The notes: a model not told the origin generated them from the letters alone. A stretch of DNA of 64,000 nt from Azorinus chamasolen (GCA_963576725.1 OY755243.1:40905243-40969242), one strand, 5' to 3'. Positions 40,566 to 52,435 are shown, counted from the first letter of the stretch. Numbers and translations are program-made.

Positions 40566-40757
40566 CTCTTTGCATGCTAGCTGCCAACTTGTGATTACCT
40601 ATACCGATGATATTTAACCAACTGAGTGGCAGACCTCTCTTTAGGATCCGAACTATTTGATACTTTGATTGTAATTTTGACAAGAATAAAGAAACTTTCA
40701 AAATTGCAGCAGGCGACAATTTTGCGGACAACAGAATGATACTTGGCATGCAAAGAG
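40566..40757. mobile_element. Family L MITE, hairpin eroded
   Basis: TTAA at 40562-40565 and 40758-40761; ends CTCTTTGCATGC / GCATGCAAAGAG. Confidence 0.8.
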
Positions 40758-40861
40758 TTAATCCTCAAATGACTATGGAGTCACATAACTTACACTTTCC
40801 ACTGTGAAATAATGTTACAAATATTTTGATTGCTTATTTAAAAGATACAACTCTGATTATA

Positions 40862-41067
40862 CAATTTGTTCACCCTTTGTTTCCTGAATATCAACATCAT
40901 GAATTGTAGTGCATTTTTATAATTGCATATGCTCACAGCAAGTTTTTACCATGGCAGAAACTGTATGATCATGTATTCTTTGTTAAGCAAACTAGAGCAG
41001 GAGCCATCTGATAATAGTGTACACTGTTTGCAAAGGCATTAAAGGACATATCTATGGAATAAGGGGT
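40862..41067 (+). mobile_element. Family C MITE, diverged
   Basis: TACCATGGCAGAAACTGTAT and GTTTGCAAAGGCATTAAAGG, ending AAGGGGTTAA. Confidence 0.6.
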
Positions 41068-41106
41068 TAAACATAAAAAAATGAGTTCTTTTGTCATATC
41101 ATTTAA

Positions 41107-41518
41107 CCCTTTACTCCATAAATGCGTCTTTCAACAACTTTGCAAAGAGAGTACACCCAGATCAGATGGCTCCTGTTTGCTGATGATATAATATAGATAT
41201 GATTCTACAGTTTCTGTCATGGCCAACAGTTCCTGTGTACATGTGCTACTATGAAATTTCTATTAACCCATTCTCGCATATTGACGCCTCTGTAAAAGTC
41301 ACTTTTTGAAACCATTGTGATAAATAAAACATTTGCTCCATAGGAGCAAATGGTCTTTATCACAATGGTTTCAAGACTACTCAAGTCTAAGCTTTACCTT
41401 TTCTCTTGTAAATGCTCCTTTTCGGTAGATATTTTCAAAGTGGTTGGATCTAAAAATAGCCTAAGTGGGAATGGGTTAATCAATATTGATGATGTCATTA
41501 TTTCTTACGTAGTAAAGG
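41107..41518 (-). mobile_element. Family C MITE hosting family B
   Basis: TTAA at 41103-41106; split at 41267-41475; ends ACGTAGTAAAGGGTT. Confidence 0.75.
41267..41475 (-). mobile_element. Family B MITE inside family C
   Basis: TTAA at 41263-41266 and 41476-41479; the family C body resumes after it. Confidence 0.85.
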
Positions 41519-41815
41519 GTTATGTGAAAACTTTTGTCATTATCCTAACATTGTAGAAGCTATACACATTTGTTCACAATCACAAGGGCTGCATTTTGAT
41601 GAAGGGTTATGTACTATATCTTTCTGTTGAGTTATTTCACTTGATTGTATACTGGATAATAAGTTTTTAGTATATCATTTAAGCTGGACCCATCATATTT
41701 CATATTCATTCTTTAATATACTTAAGGCCTTACAGTGTGGTGGTTACCAACAAATTAATGAAAACTATTTTTGTGCATGAAAGACAAACTTTGGTATCTT
41801 ATTCTGAATTGAAAT

Positions 41816-42272
41816 ACAGTAAAACCTGAAAGCAATCAATTAGTATATTTGTGTTTAATAGCAGGGGGTCACTTAATGCAGATCAAAAGTTAATGAAGGC
41901 AGCTGCTTGAAGAGGGGTTTTGGCATAATTTTGTAGCATAATCCTTTCCTTTATGTTAAAGCCTTTTCATGCATTTGCAGACAGAGAAGACCCAGATCAA
42001 ACAGCTCCTATATGAGCTGTCTGATCACGGTTTGCTCTATTTGCTTATGAAATTATAATAGGTTTAAATCTTGGTTTCTACCTGTACCAACAAACCCTGT
42101 ATGCATATACCATTATACAAATTCAGCTAATAAGTCTTCATGATGTCATTATTTCTTAGAAGAATATTGAACATGGAAAGGTTGAGCGCGGAAAGGGTTA
42201 AGCCAACACCAGCCTCCTAGACCCATAATTAAACTTCTTTTCAGTGGTGGTTTGAGAGAGGTTTATCCGTAT
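41816..42272. mobile_element. Family J MITE carrying an A/C-like MITE
   Basis: ACAGTAAAACCTGAAAGCAA start, GGTTTGAGAGAGGTTTATCC end; interior replaced by the 41942-42200 MITE. Confidence 0.65.
41942..42200 (-). mobile_element. Family A/C-like MITE inside family J
   Basis: ATCCTTTCCTTTATGTTAAA start, hairpin GACAGAGAAGACCCAGATC, GCGGAAAGGGTTAA end. Confidence 0.65.
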
Positions 42273-42324
42273 TAGTACTGAAGTTACTAACATTTTACTC
42301 ATACTTGAAAATTGTAAAATATTT

Positions 42325-42775
42325 ACTTCATGAATATTCATATGGCTTCCTCAATTTTATTCACGTGAATTTATTAAAGTCGAGAAGCAAGAGAATGTGT
42401 CTTGTTAGAAAATGTAGAATCTGATCTATCATACTATTTAAGCAAACAAAGCAAGCCGATAGATCTGTCACATTATTCAAGCATACAGAACAGGCCTCAT
42501 TAGATCTATCACATTATTTAGGCAAACAGAACAAGCCCCATTGATAACAGAACAGGCCCCATTAGATCTATCACATTATTTAGGCAAGCAGAACAGGCCC
42601 CATTAGATCTATCACATTATTTAGGCAAACAGAATAGGCTCCATTAGATCTAATCATCATCTATCACATTATTTAAGTAAACGGAGCAGGCTCTAATAGA
42701 TCTATTACATTAAGTAAACGGAACAGGCCCGCAGGCTGTCTGATCTGGGTCTACTCTGATTGCAAAGGTGTAAAG
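42325..42775 (+). mobile_element. Family C MITE with internal expansion
   Basis: CTTCATGAATATTCATATGG start, GTCTGATCTGGGTCTACTCT end part. The middle is expanded by the 42448-42735 repeats. Confidence 0.65.
42448..42735 (+). repeat. Irregular tandem repeat inside a MITE
   Basis: About six units of ATTAGATCTATCACATTATT, TAGGCAAACAGAACAGGCCCC with lengths from about 20 to 65 bp. Confidence 0.8.
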
Positions 42776-42886
42776 GGTATGATTAATTCAGACATCCCTC
42801 ATCAGTACATAGTAGGAAGCTCTGGACTTCACTTTCGCATTGTAACATTTTAACCATATTGTTATGGTAGAAAAAAGACATTTAAT

Positions 42887-43089
42887 CCTTTACCGGATTG
42901 GGAACCTTTTAACACCTTTACACACCCAGTAGACCCTATTCAGACAGCTCCTGTTGCATGATCAGGTTCTGCTCTGTTTGCATATGGACTTTGTCTGATT
43001 TCTACTCCCTGTTTATAAACCGTTATTAAAATTCAGCCAGTTGATATTCATGTCGGTATGTCTTGCATGAATATTCATGAGGTAAAGGG
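42887..43089 (-). mobile_element. Family C MITE
   Basis: ATCCTTTACCGGATTGGGAA start; ends GAGGTAAAGGG at a TTAA shared with family B. Confidence 0.7.
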
Positions 43090-43093
43090 TTAA

Positions 43094-43314
43094 CCCTTTC
43101 CTCCATATGCTATTTTTAGACCCAACCTCTTTGAATGAATCTACCGAAAAACAGTATTTACTAGTGAAAAGGAAAATGTTAGAATTGTGTAGTATTGAAA
43201 CCATTGTGATAAATAGAGCATTTGCTCCTGTGGAGCAAATGCTCTATTTATCACAATGGTTTCAAGACGTGACTATTACAGAGGCATAGAAAGGCGTATT
43301 TATGGAGGAAAGGG
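43094..43314 (+). mobile_element. Family B MITE
   Basis: TTAA at 43090-43093 shared with the end of a family C copy, and at 43315-43318. Confidence 0.85.
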
Positions 43315-43552
43315 TTAAAATGCTTATAAACTGACAATCTTTCTTGTATCCATTTTGGAGCTGCTCATCATATTTTGTACCAAACAGTTAATCTAGCTGC
43401 ATCTTAGGGAAAAGTACACTAAAGTATTTGCAAACTGTTGAGAACAGAATCAAGTGCCCCAGATCTGCTTCTGAAGATTTGCACTGTTCATTTCTGGTCA
43501 GAATCAGCTATATCTATTCTAACACAGTTCGGAACCGTGCACCCCTAACTAA

Positions 43553-43765
43553 CCTTTTACTCCATATATTCACATTACATTTCTACGCCTTAGAATTAGT
43601 AAATGTAGATCAGATGGCTCATATAGGAGCCGTATGATCAGGGTCTGCTTTGTTTGCTTATGAAGTTATTAAAGAGTTGACTCTTATATGCCATTATAAA
43701 AAATCAGCTAGTAAATAGTCATGATGTCATTATTTCTGACATGAATATTCTTGGGAGTAAAGTGT
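43553..43765 (-). mobile_element. Family C MITE
   Basis: ACCTTTTACTCCATATATTC start and GGGAGTAAAGTGTTAA end; one hairpin arm shortened. Confidence 0.7.
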
Positions 43766-43777
43766 TAAATTAGGTAC

Positions 43778-43843
43778 AGTAAAGTCTCTACAACAAACCA
43801 TTTACATGACTTATTCTGGGTTTCTAAGACACATAGAAGCTTA
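43778..43843. mobile_element. Family J left-end fragment
   Basis: TACAGTAAAGTCTCTACAAC, ending at a family A copy. Confidence 0.5.
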
Positions 43844-43845
43844 TC

Positions 43846-44086
43846 CCTTTCCCTGTTCTATGTTTATTTCAAATTTCAATACCTACTGAATATTCATGGA
43901 CAAAATAGTTACAATGAAATATGGAAGGTGGAACATTGTAGCCATTTTAGAAAGTAAAGAAACTGATCTATCATAGTTCATTAGCAAACAGAGCAGACCC
44001 TGATCAGACGGCTCATCTAGGAGCCGTCTGATCTGGGTCTACTCTGTTTACAGATGCTTGAAAACACGTTTATATGAGGGAAAGGG
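43846..44086 (-). mobile_element. Family A MITE
   Basis: Right TTAA at 44087-44090; the left one is mutated (TTAT). It lies against a family J fragment (43778-43843). Confidence 0.85.
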
Positions 44087-44137
44087 TTAAAACAGGTTGC
44101 AAGTTTATAGACACCCCCACTCTCTCCCAATATTTAT

Positions 44138-45721
44138 TATGTCTCCCCCCATATTTATATGGGGGAGACATATTGTTTTCGTGAGAGTTGTCTGTCTGTC
44201 CGTCTGTCCGTCCGTCCGTCCGCACTCACCAAAGGGTAGTTGTGTGACTTTTTCTAACTAGTCGCACAAGTAAAATCATTAACCTGGCCATCTCTTGTGA
44301 CATTAACCTGGCCATTTCTTGTGACATTAACCTGGCCAGTTGTGGGACATAGGGTTAGGGTTAGGGTTAGCTTCCAGATCATTCTTTTCCAAAGTTAGAG
44401 CCAAAAATAGTTTTTCTTGTGGGACTAGTCCCACAAGAAAAGATCAAAGGAAAAAGTCACACAACTACCCATTTGTTAGTATGTCCGTCCGTCTGTCCGT
44501 CTGTCCGTCACACTTTTTGTCCGGACGATAACTTCAATATGCCTGATGCCAGTTGATTGAAACTTCATATATGGAAAGAGCATAATGAGAGGAAGTGTCA
44601 TGCACAAGGTCCATAACTCTGGCTTCACTAATATTGGAGTTATTGCCCTTTGTAAAAAAAAATTACACTTTTTTGTCCGGACGATAACTCCTATATGGCT
44701 CATGCCATTGGATTGAAACTTCATATATGGAAAGATCAGGACGAGAGGAAGTGTCATGCACAAGGTCCATAACTCTGGCTTCACTAATATTGGAGTTATT
44801 GCCCTTTGTAAAAAATATCATAATTTTTTGTCCGGATAATAACTTCAATATGCCTGATGCCAGTTGATTGAAACTTCATATATGGAAAGAGCATAATGAG
44901 AGGAAGTGTCATGCAGAAGGTACATAACTCTGGCTTCACTAATATAGGAGTTATTGCCCTTTGTAAAAAAAATCACACTTTTTTTGTCCGGACGATAAAT
45001 TCTATATGGCTCATGCCATTGGATTGAAACTTCATATATGGAAAGATCATAACGAGAGGAAGTGTCATGCACAAGGTCCATAACTCTGGCTTCACTAATA
45101 TTGGAGTTATTGCCCTTTGTAAAAAAATCACAATTTTTTGTCCGGATGATTACTCCTATGTGACACATGCCATTGGAGTGAAACTTCATACATGGAACGA
45201 TCATGATAAGAGAAAGTGTCATGCATAAGATCCTTAACTCAAGCTTCAATAAATTTAGAGTTATTGCCCCTTGTACATTTGTTTAATTCTTTCTTGTCCG
45301 GACAATAACTCCTACATGGCTCTTGCCATCGTATTGAAACTTCATACATGGAAAGAGCATGATGAGAGAAAGTGTCATGAACAAGGGCCATAATTCTGGC
45401 TTCAATACTTTTGGAGTTATTGCCCTTTGTTACATTTTTTGGTCGATCAATAACTCCTGTTCGACTGATGCTATTGGAATGACATTTTATTTTTGGAAAG
45501 AGCATGATGAAAGTAAGTGTCATGCACAAGGGCCATAAATCTGGTATCAGTATATTTGGAGTTGTTAGCTGTTATCATTTTCTTCTTGAAAAATGTAGTG
45601 TGGAAAACGCATAATGAGGGGAAGTATCATTCATCAAGACCATAACATTTTTAGTGATTTCCCTTACATATTGTTTTTATTAGAGGGGAGACATCCGTTT
45701 TTTTGACAAAAACCTCTAGTT
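44138..45721 (+). mobile_element. Family E tandem-unit element, complete
   Basis: 5' hairpin ATGTCTCCCCC...GGGGGAGACAT, GTCC/GTCT microsatellite containing the 237-bp module, then about seven ~155-bp units (GTCCGGACGATAACTCC, GGAGTTATTGCCCTTTG), ending GGGGAGACATCCG and CAAAAACCTCTAGTT. Minus-strand frames through the units are artefacts of the repeat. Confidence 0.85.
44234..44470. mobile_element. 237-bp inverted-repeat module, copy 2
   Basis: Same length and ends as the copy at 25033, with GGGTTAGGGTTAGGGTTAGC inside. Here the surrounding element is family E, not family D, yet the flanks (GCACTCACCAAA and ATTTGTTAGTATG) are the same. Confidence 0.8.
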
Positions 45722-45727
45722 CATTAA

Positions 45728-46163
45728 CCCTTTACTCCATATTGACACCTTTTAGCAGTTTTGTAAACAGCAGTAGACCTAGATGAGACTACTCCTGTAA
45801 GAACTGTCTGATTAGTCTGCTGTTTGCTTAACCCGTTCCTCCATAGGCTATTAGACCCAACCTCTTTGAAGAATCTACCCAAAAGGAACATTTACTAGAG
45901 AAAAGTAAAATTTTAGAATTTTGTAGTTTGAAACCATTGTGATAAATAGGAGCAAATGCTCTATTTATCACAATGGTTTCATTAAGTAACTTTTACAGAG
46001 GTGTAGAAAGGCGTTATTATGGAGGAAAGGGTTATGAGGTAACAGATCTATCTCTACAGTTTCTGCAATGATTCCCTTGTTCATCATAATGCCATTATAA
46101 AATTCAGCTTATAAATATTCATAGTCGTTACTTCTAAACTGAATATTCATGGAGTAAACGTTT
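45728..46163 (-). mobile_element. Family C MITE hosting family B
   Basis: TTAA at 45724-45727; split at 45832-46032. It follows the family E element directly. Confidence 0.7.
45832..46032 (+). mobile_element. Family B MITE inside family C
   Basis: Left TTAA at 45828-45831. One hairpin arm is shortened (GATAAATAGGAGCAAATGC). Family C resumes at 46033. Confidence 0.8.
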
Positions 46164-46481
46164 AAGTGGTCTTTATAGAGAGGTTTCACTGTATTTCTAT
46201 TTCCCTTGACGTGGCTCAAATATTTATCAGTATAATTAGCTGCTTATCTAACATATCGAATAAAGAGTTGTTAAAATACTGTATACTTTAATAGTGTAGC
46301 TGACATACCAGCCTAGTTCCTAGCAGAGGATGTTTGTATTGTTGTTAGTATCATAAGCTTGTATTGGTCATCGTTTGATTGTGGTCAGTCTGATATTTCT
46401 TGCTTTTGTTGGTAATGGTTTTGATTTAAGCATTTTTTCCGATTGAATTGTTATTCCATCTGGTTTATCTGGATATATTAA

Positions 46482-46702
46482 CCCATTCCTCTATAGGCTA
46501 GTTTTAGATCCAACCTCTTTGAATAAATTTACCAAAAAGGAGTACTTATTAGAGAAAAGAAAAATGTCAGAATTGTGTAGTATTGAAACTATTGTGATAA
46601 ATAGAGCATTTGCTCCATTGGAGCAAATGCTCTATTTATCACAATGATTTCAAGAAGTAACTATTACAGAGGCGTAGAAAAGCGTATATATGGAGGAAAG
46701 GG
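46482..46702 (+). mobile_element. Family B MITE
   Basis: TTAA at 46478-46481 and 46703-46706. Confidence 0.85.
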
Positions 46703-46884
46703 TTAAAAATGCATCATCAATAAATAGATAATAAAAGCCACATTTAGAGAAGAATCTCTTTGAGAGCTTTGTGAACATTGTTTATCAAGCCACTCTTTGT
46801 CAGGTTAGTTAGCAATAGGATGAAGATGAGTGTCAAACAGTGTACGTGCTGATCATAGAAAGGTGATATGGCAGAGGTTTTTAA

Positions 46885-47104
46885 CCCATTCCTCCGTAAA
46901 TACACTTTTCTATGCCTCTGTAAAAGTCACTTTATGAAACCATTGTGATAGAGCATTTGCTCCTATAGGAGCAAATGCTCTATTTATCACAATGGATTCA
47001 AACTACAAAATTCTAAAAAAAAAATCCTTTTCTCTAGTTAATGCTCCTTTTCCTTAGATGTATTCAAAGTGGATGCATCTAAAAATAGCCTATGGAGGAA
47101 TGGG
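46885..47104 (-). mobile_element. Family B MITE
   Basis: TTAA at 46881-46884 and 47105-47108; one arm lacks the AAATA step. Confidence 0.85.
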
Positions 47105-47303
47105 TTAAGTCCCAGAAGAGTTTTTCGTGTTATACTGCATTGATATGATATTTGCTATTATTTTCTATCATTGAACAGAAAAAGTGATGTTTATTTTTGA
47201 TGAGGAAAAATACCTGGGCAAAGACGTTTGAGATGAAACTCAGTATCCACACTATTGGACATTTTAGGTTGCATTTTTTAAATGAATTGGAAAGGTATCT
47301 ACT

Positions 47304-47910
47304 TTTAAGCTCACCTGAGCACAACGTGCTCAGGGGGAGTATTAAGGATCCTGGAATGTCTGTCCACTGTCCATCGGTCATGCATAGTTTGTCCATTCAC
47401 ACATCCACAATTTCTAAGCAATCTTAAAACTTTGATAGAATGTATGAACACAGGATCAATTGTTGGCAAAAATGATTTAGTAAAATTAGAGTTAGGTGGC
47501 CATAATATATCATATTTTATATTTTGCCTTGTTCATACTCCAGCATGCTTATTTCCCCCAAACTTTTATCATATATACAAATAAGTTGTATAGACATGAG
47601 ATTCAGCACTGTTCAGTTATAGTCAATATTAGAGATGTAGGTCTAGAGTGCCCTTGATGAATAAGAAATTTGTAGAGTTTACATTGTCCATCTGTCTGCA
47701 TTTGAACATTGGTAGCTGATGCAGTAGTTGATGCGGCAATCTCCTTCTTCAATTTGACAGTTATTGAATTTATATTTGGCATACATTATAACCACAAATA
47801 GTAGATGTGCAAGATGCAGAATTATCTCTCCTTGAACTTTGAATATGTTTTGCGATCAAGGCAGCCATGTGGGAGTATTTATCACTTTTAGTGATAGTTC
47901 TAGTTTGATA
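47304..47910 (+). mobile_element. Diverged family D/R-like element
   Basis: TTTTAAGCTCACCTGAGCAC start with hairpin GAGCACAACGTGCTC, GTCTGTCCACTGTCC run, then diverged body with GCAATCTCCTTCTTCAATTT and end GATAGTTCTAGTTTG. Confidence 0.5.
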
Positions 47911-47976
47911 GTTCTAATAACATTTTCCCTAATGAACATTTATGCATGATTTGATCATTTCATGAATATTCATTAA

Positions 47977-48198
47977 CCCTTTACTCCATAGGCTATTTTT
48001 AGACCCATCCTCTTTGAATAAATCTACCGAAAAGGAGCACTAACTAAAGAAAAGGAAATCTTTTAGAATTTTGTAATTTGAAACCATTGTGGTAAATGGA
48101 GCATTTACTCCTATAGGAGCAAATGCTCTATTTATCACAATGGTTTCATAAAGTGACTTTTACAGAGGCGTAGAAAGGCGTATTTATGGAGGAAAGGG
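47977..48198 (+). mobile_element. Family B MITE with a family C-like left end
   Basis: TTAA at 47973-47976 and 48199-48202. The first bases read CCCTTTACTCCATA (C type) before GGCTATTTTTAGA (B type). Confidence 0.85.
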
Positions 48199-48237
48199 TT
48201 AAGTAAATATTTTCAAGAGAATTTTAGCCTGAGACAA

Positions 48238-48376
48238 AGACTGTAGGATAAGACTTTTATAATTTCATACACAAACAGAGCAGACCCTGATCAGGTGGCT
48301 CCTACATGAGTGATCTGATGTGGGTCTACTCTGTTTGCAAAGGCATGAAAAAGTGTTTATAGAAGGGAAAGAATAA
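48238..48376 (+). mobile_element. Family C MITE, left end lost
   Basis: ACACAAACAGAGCAGACCCT and CTACTCTGTTTGCAAAGGCA. Confidence 0.65.
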
Positions 48377-48379
48377 TAA

Positions 48380-48440
48380 TCATTGTGTGATCACTCTTTA
48401 GAATAGTTGAAACAACATGGAGTTTGGTGAAGAAATAAAA
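48380..48440 (+). mobile_element. Family I remnant
   Basis: TGTGATCACTCTTTAGAATA and CAACATGGAGTTTGGTGAAG only. Confidence 0.5.
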
Positions 48441-48789
48441 AAATATATATTTACAGCAAAATAAGTCCTCGATATATGAGGAGAAAAGAATTAGTAGCCA
48501 GAATGTGTTTATAAAAGGAATCAAATTTTGAGGTTTTCATTTGCAAAATGGACGATTGAAGAATTTCCTACTATTTTCATGAGCATGTGAATGTCATCAC
48601 ACTTTACAAACTATTCATATTACATGGATATCAAATAGTGTTATTCACTTACTTTGTTGTGTTCTAGTTTGATGTTTTAGATTTGTATGTCTTTTATTTC
48701 TTGCCACAAAATAGTTTGATATTCATATGAAACATAAGGTAGGTATTCATTACTGAATAATGCAGCAACTGGATTTACAAAGACTGGAT

Positions 48790-49026
48790 TGATCCTTTAC
48801 CTGTTAGAGATGCCTTTTCACGCCTTCGCAATCACACCAGACCCAGATCACTGAACTCCTATACGAGCTGTCTAATCAGGGTCTGCTGTTTACTTACGAG
48901 ATAATATAGATCTAGTTGTATGGTTTCTTCGATGCCAAACAACCCTGTTCTTAATATATCATTGTAAAAATTCCGCTATTAAATATTCATGTTGTTTTTT
49001 CTTCCATGATTATTCATCTGGTAAAT
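48790..49026 (-). mobile_element. Family C MITE
   Basis: ATCCTTTACCTGTTAGAGAT start; CCTATACGAGCTGTCTAATC centre. Confidence 0.65.
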
Positions 49027-49077
49027 TATCATGGGAACTACACTGGTTTACTTAGTGGAATTCTTTATTGGATCTAA

Positions 49078-49220
49078 CCAGGGTCCATGCTTATAAAGCT
49101 TTTTAGTTGAGTCTGGGTTTGTTCTCAAGCTTTTGATTGGTCAGATTTGAGCCAAGGCTCAAATCTGACCAATCAAAAACTTAGAACTAACTCAGACTCA
49201 ACTAAAAAGTTCTCAAGATT
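49078..49220. mobile_element. Family M palindromic MITE
   Basis: CAGGGTCCATGCTTATAAAG, TTGATTGGTCAGATTTGAGC, CAAGGCTCAAATCTGACCAA; single arm, no duplication. Confidence 0.7.
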
Positions 49221-49322
49221 TGCATATACTGGCATTGGTGTGGGATTTGCACGTTGCTATAGTAAGCTTTTTCAGTTTGTATTAATTTCATTGCTATGAG
49301 CCATGCCATAGGAAATATTAAC

Positions 49323-49583
49323 ATTTCCCCTCATGTAAATGCTTTTTTCCATCTTTGGTAACGGAGCAGACCCAGATTAGACAGCTCCATGTTGGAACCA
49401 TCTTATCGGGTCTGTTCTATTTTCTTATGGAATAATTCTGATCTGATTCTACAGTTTCTACCAATACCAAAATATCCTGTGTACATATGTCGATAATAAA
49501 AAAAAATCAGCCAATAAATACCCATGAAGTCATTATTACTTACATGAATATTCAACAGGAAATATTCAGCAGGGAAAGTGTTA
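49323..49583 (-). mobile_element. Family C MITE, diverged
   Basis: TTCCCCTCATGTAAATGCTT start, ACGGAGCAGACCCAGATTAG, GGGAAAGTGTTA end. Confidence 0.65.
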
Positions 49584-49605
49584 CTGAGTGCATAGAGTGT
49601 TTCTT

Positions 49606-50042
49606 CATGAATATTCTTGTACAAATAATTACATTATGAATATTAAATGATATATGATTACCGGTACATGAAATTATAGCCATGACAGAAATTGCAAAAT
49701 TAGATCTATGTTATTCCATAAGAAAACAAGTCAGCCGACACCTGTCTGGGTGTGCTCAGTTTGCAAAGGGGCGAAAGGCATTTCTAGCAGATAACGAGTT
49801 AACCTTTTACTCCATGAATATTCATGTAAGAAATAATGACAGTGAATATTAATTAGATTAATTGTTATAATAGCTTATGGACACGGGAATATTTGGCCAT
49901 GGTAGAAACTGTAGAATCATATCTATCGGTATATTAACTAACAGAGCAGACTGATCAAAGGTTCCTGTAGGGTCCATCTGATGTGGGTCTACTCAGGTAG
50001 CAAAAATGTAGAAAGGTGTATTTAACTATTTATGGAGTAAAG
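49606..50042 (+). mobile_element. Two family C MITEs end to end
   Basis: First copy to about 49798; the second starts at TTAA 49799-49802 (CTTTTACTCCATGAATATTC) and ends before TTAA 50043-50046. Confidence 0.7.
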
Positions 50043-50179
50043 GTTAAAATTGATACTTAGATGTAGATGAGGATCATGCAAAGTAGATCCTGATCAGATG
50101 CTGTGTTGAAAATATGCTTGCTGATATGAGTTCATAGTGTTTCAAAGATTCATTAATCTTATAACTGGTAAAAACCTTT

Positions 50180-50375
50180 CGTTGATGGAGCCACTTCATC
50201 AGAGTAGACTCATATCAGACAGCCCCTGTAGTAGCTTTGTTCTGTTTAGAATATCTTAGACCCGATTCTTTAATATTTGTCATAGCAATGCATTCACTTG
50301 TTTTTAGAACACTTAGAAAATTAGTTCATATTCATTATAGGTGGAATCTGTCATTAATATTCATCAGGTAAAGGG
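50180..50375 (-). mobile_element. Family C MITE
   Basis: AGAGTAGACTCATATCAGAC; right end GGTAAAGGG with TTAA 50376-50379. Confidence 0.6.
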
Positions 50376-50562
50376 TTAATTTCAAACCACTTGCCATCAT
50401 GTTTGAATGAGCAGACAATGAGGAAGTGAATGTTGTATAGGTTGATTGTGCCAAATGATGTACTATGGTGTTTATGTGCGTGACTGACTGTGATCTGTGA
50501 AAAGAATGAATGATCAAAGACACTTCTAGAGCTTGGCACAGAGCAAGTGTAACAACACTGGG

Positions 50563-50646
50563 CAAATTTGTAAACCGGTTGGATCCAGATGAGAACTAGA
50601 TCAACTCTGCATTGCAGCATGATCCAAATGACTTGATGCTCAGATG
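50563..50646. mobile_element. Family L hairpin remnant
   Basis: AAACCGGTTGGATCCAGATG and CATGATCCAAATGACTTGAT. Confidence 0.5.
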
Positions 50647-50679
50647 TTGAAAGAGTCTCCTAGAGGATAAGGCCTAACC

Positions 50680-50909
50680 ATTTACTCCATGAATATTCAT
50701 GTAGGAAATAATGACATGTTGGCATATGAACACAACAATTTTTGACAATGATAGAAACTGTAGAACCAGGGTCCATGCTTATAAAGTTTGTTCTCTAGCT
50801 TTTGATTGGTCAGATTTGAGCCAAAGGCAAATGCTCTATTTATCACAATGGTTTCAAGAAGTAGTTATTACAGAGGCGTAGAAAGGTGTATTTATGGAGG
50901 AAGGATTAA
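50680..50909 (+). mobile_element. C-M-B mosaic of MITE pieces
   Basis: Family C start (50680-50765), then family M (CCAGGGTCCATGCTTATAAA, to about 50824), then the right half of family B (CAAATGCTCTATTTATCACA to GGAGGAAGGATTAA). No duplications at the joins. Confidence 0.7.
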
Positions 50910-50944
50910 ACGATATTTTACCATTTCACTCAGAAACAACTTTT

Positions 50945-51080
50945 AAAATGATACATAGATTTGACTACAGTTTCTGTCTTGGTAAAAAAGTTTGTTCATA
51001 ATGTCATTCTAAAAATTTAGTTATTTAAACATGCATGAATGATGTCACTTTCTTACATGAATGTTCACAATTTATAGGGT
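50945..51080 (-). mobile_element. Family C MITE fragment
   Basis: ATAGATTTGACTACAGTTTC, then a diverged left end (CACTTTCTTACATGAATGTT). Confidence 0.45.
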
Positions 51081-51215
51081 AAAATCGGCATAGTCTTCAC
51101 TTTGTTAGGATTGCTCTCTATCAAAGGCTTTTGAACAAATTAAAATTTGGTGCATGTTGTTAGTTTATTTTTGTTGTAGTTCTTTTGGGAAGGAAAAGCT
51201 AAGTTTGTTGTTGTA

Positions 51216-51720
51216 AACCCTTTCCCTGTTGAATATTCATATAAGAAATGGCATCATGAATATTTTGCAAACAGAATAGACCCAGATCAGATGGCTCTTA
51301 TAGGAGCTGTCTAATCAGGGTCTGCTCTGTGAGCTTAGGAAATTATAATAGATCTGATTCTGGAGTTTGAACCAATACCAAAAATTCATGTCTACATATG
51401 CCATTCTATATAAAAAATCAGATAATACATATTCATGACGTCATTATTTCTTACATGAATACTGTAAAAACTCTATAACGACCACTAAATTACATCAAGT
51501 ATTTTGTGTTAAAGGCAGGTGGCTGCTTAAAGCAAGGTGGCTGCTTAAAGCAAGGTGAAAGTAAAACACAACGCTCCTCTAGTAAAACACAACGCTCCTA
51601 GAGGAGCGTTGTGTTTTACTTTCCCTTTGCTTTATGCGGCCACCTGCCTTAAATACCAAATAATTAACACAATTTAGTGGCTGTTATAGAGAGGTTTTAC
51701 TGTATTCAACAGGGCAAGGG
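51216..51720 (-). mobile_element. Family C/A-like MITE hosting a long family J copy
   Basis: CCCTTTCCCTGTTGAATATTC start, hairpin ATGGCTCTTATAGGAGC, split by 51462-51702, ends CAACAGGGCAAGGGTT. Confidence 0.7.
51462..51702. mobile_element. Family J (long type) MITE
   Basis: CTGTAAAAACTCTATAACGA and TTATAGAGAGGTTTTACTG between TA dinucleotides. Left-side tandem duplications (GGTGGCTGCTTAAAGCAA twice, AGTAAAACACAACGCTCCT twice). Hairpin GCTCCTAGAGGAGC. Confidence 0.8.
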
Positions 51721-52240
51721 TTGTGGCCACTTTTGAGAGGATCTTCTATATGTGCATATCCCATTGGAAACTTGATAAAGAGTTGGCATCTACATTTGGT
51801 GCTCGTTTTTGTAAGTTCTGTGATCGCATGATTTTTTTGTTTATGTTATTATCAGTGTATTGTATAATTTTGTTTGCCATGTATGGATGAATTCAGTGAA
51901 AAAGGACTACTATATTGAAAATAGGGTTGTTCCCTTCCTTACAGTTTGTTCTTTACCAACTGATTTGCATGTAATTGTGTTAGTATGACCAGAAAAGGTG
52001 CTTTTTGCCACAGACCAAATTCAACAGTTTGTTTGAAATTGTTACATGAAGTGACACTAGAAACCTGTGCCGGAAAACTTACAAAGCTTATGTGGCTATA
52101 AATCAGATTCAACTTTTACAATATTGAATAGTCTTTGAAATAATTCTGTGGTTCAGTGTAATAAGGGTTTGTTAAATGTAATAAATGTTGAGCAATACAA
52201 GAAGAAAATGAAACAGAGCAATAGATAAAGGTGCTTATAA
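51721..52240. other. No gene or repeat recognised
   Basis: One of the longest repeat-free stretches downstream of DNAJC14; T-rich, compatible with 3'UTR. Confidence 0.35.
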
Positions 52241-52435
52241 ACCCATTCCTCCAAAGGCTATTTTTAGATTTAACCACTTTGAATAAATCTACTGAAAAGG
52301 AGCATTAACTAGAGAAAAGGATTTTTTTTAGAATTTGTAGTCTGAAACCATTGTGATGAATAGAGCATTTGCTCCTATTTATCACAATGGTTTCATAAAG
52401 TGATTTTTACAGAGGCGTATTTATGGAGGAAAGGG
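52241..52435 (+). mobile_element. Family B MITE with shortened hairpin
   Basis: Right TTAA at 52436-52439; the right arm is cut short after TTGCTCCTATTTATCAC. Confidence 0.8.

Noticed and set aside
40300..40749. 149-codon minus frame
   Set aside because: It spans two family L MITEs and the AT-rich gap between them; no protein features.
44476..45529. Several 60-134-codon minus frames with repeated MDLVHDTSS-like peptides
   Set aside because: They are translations of the ~155-bp family E units, mirrored on the plus strand at 60191-61056.
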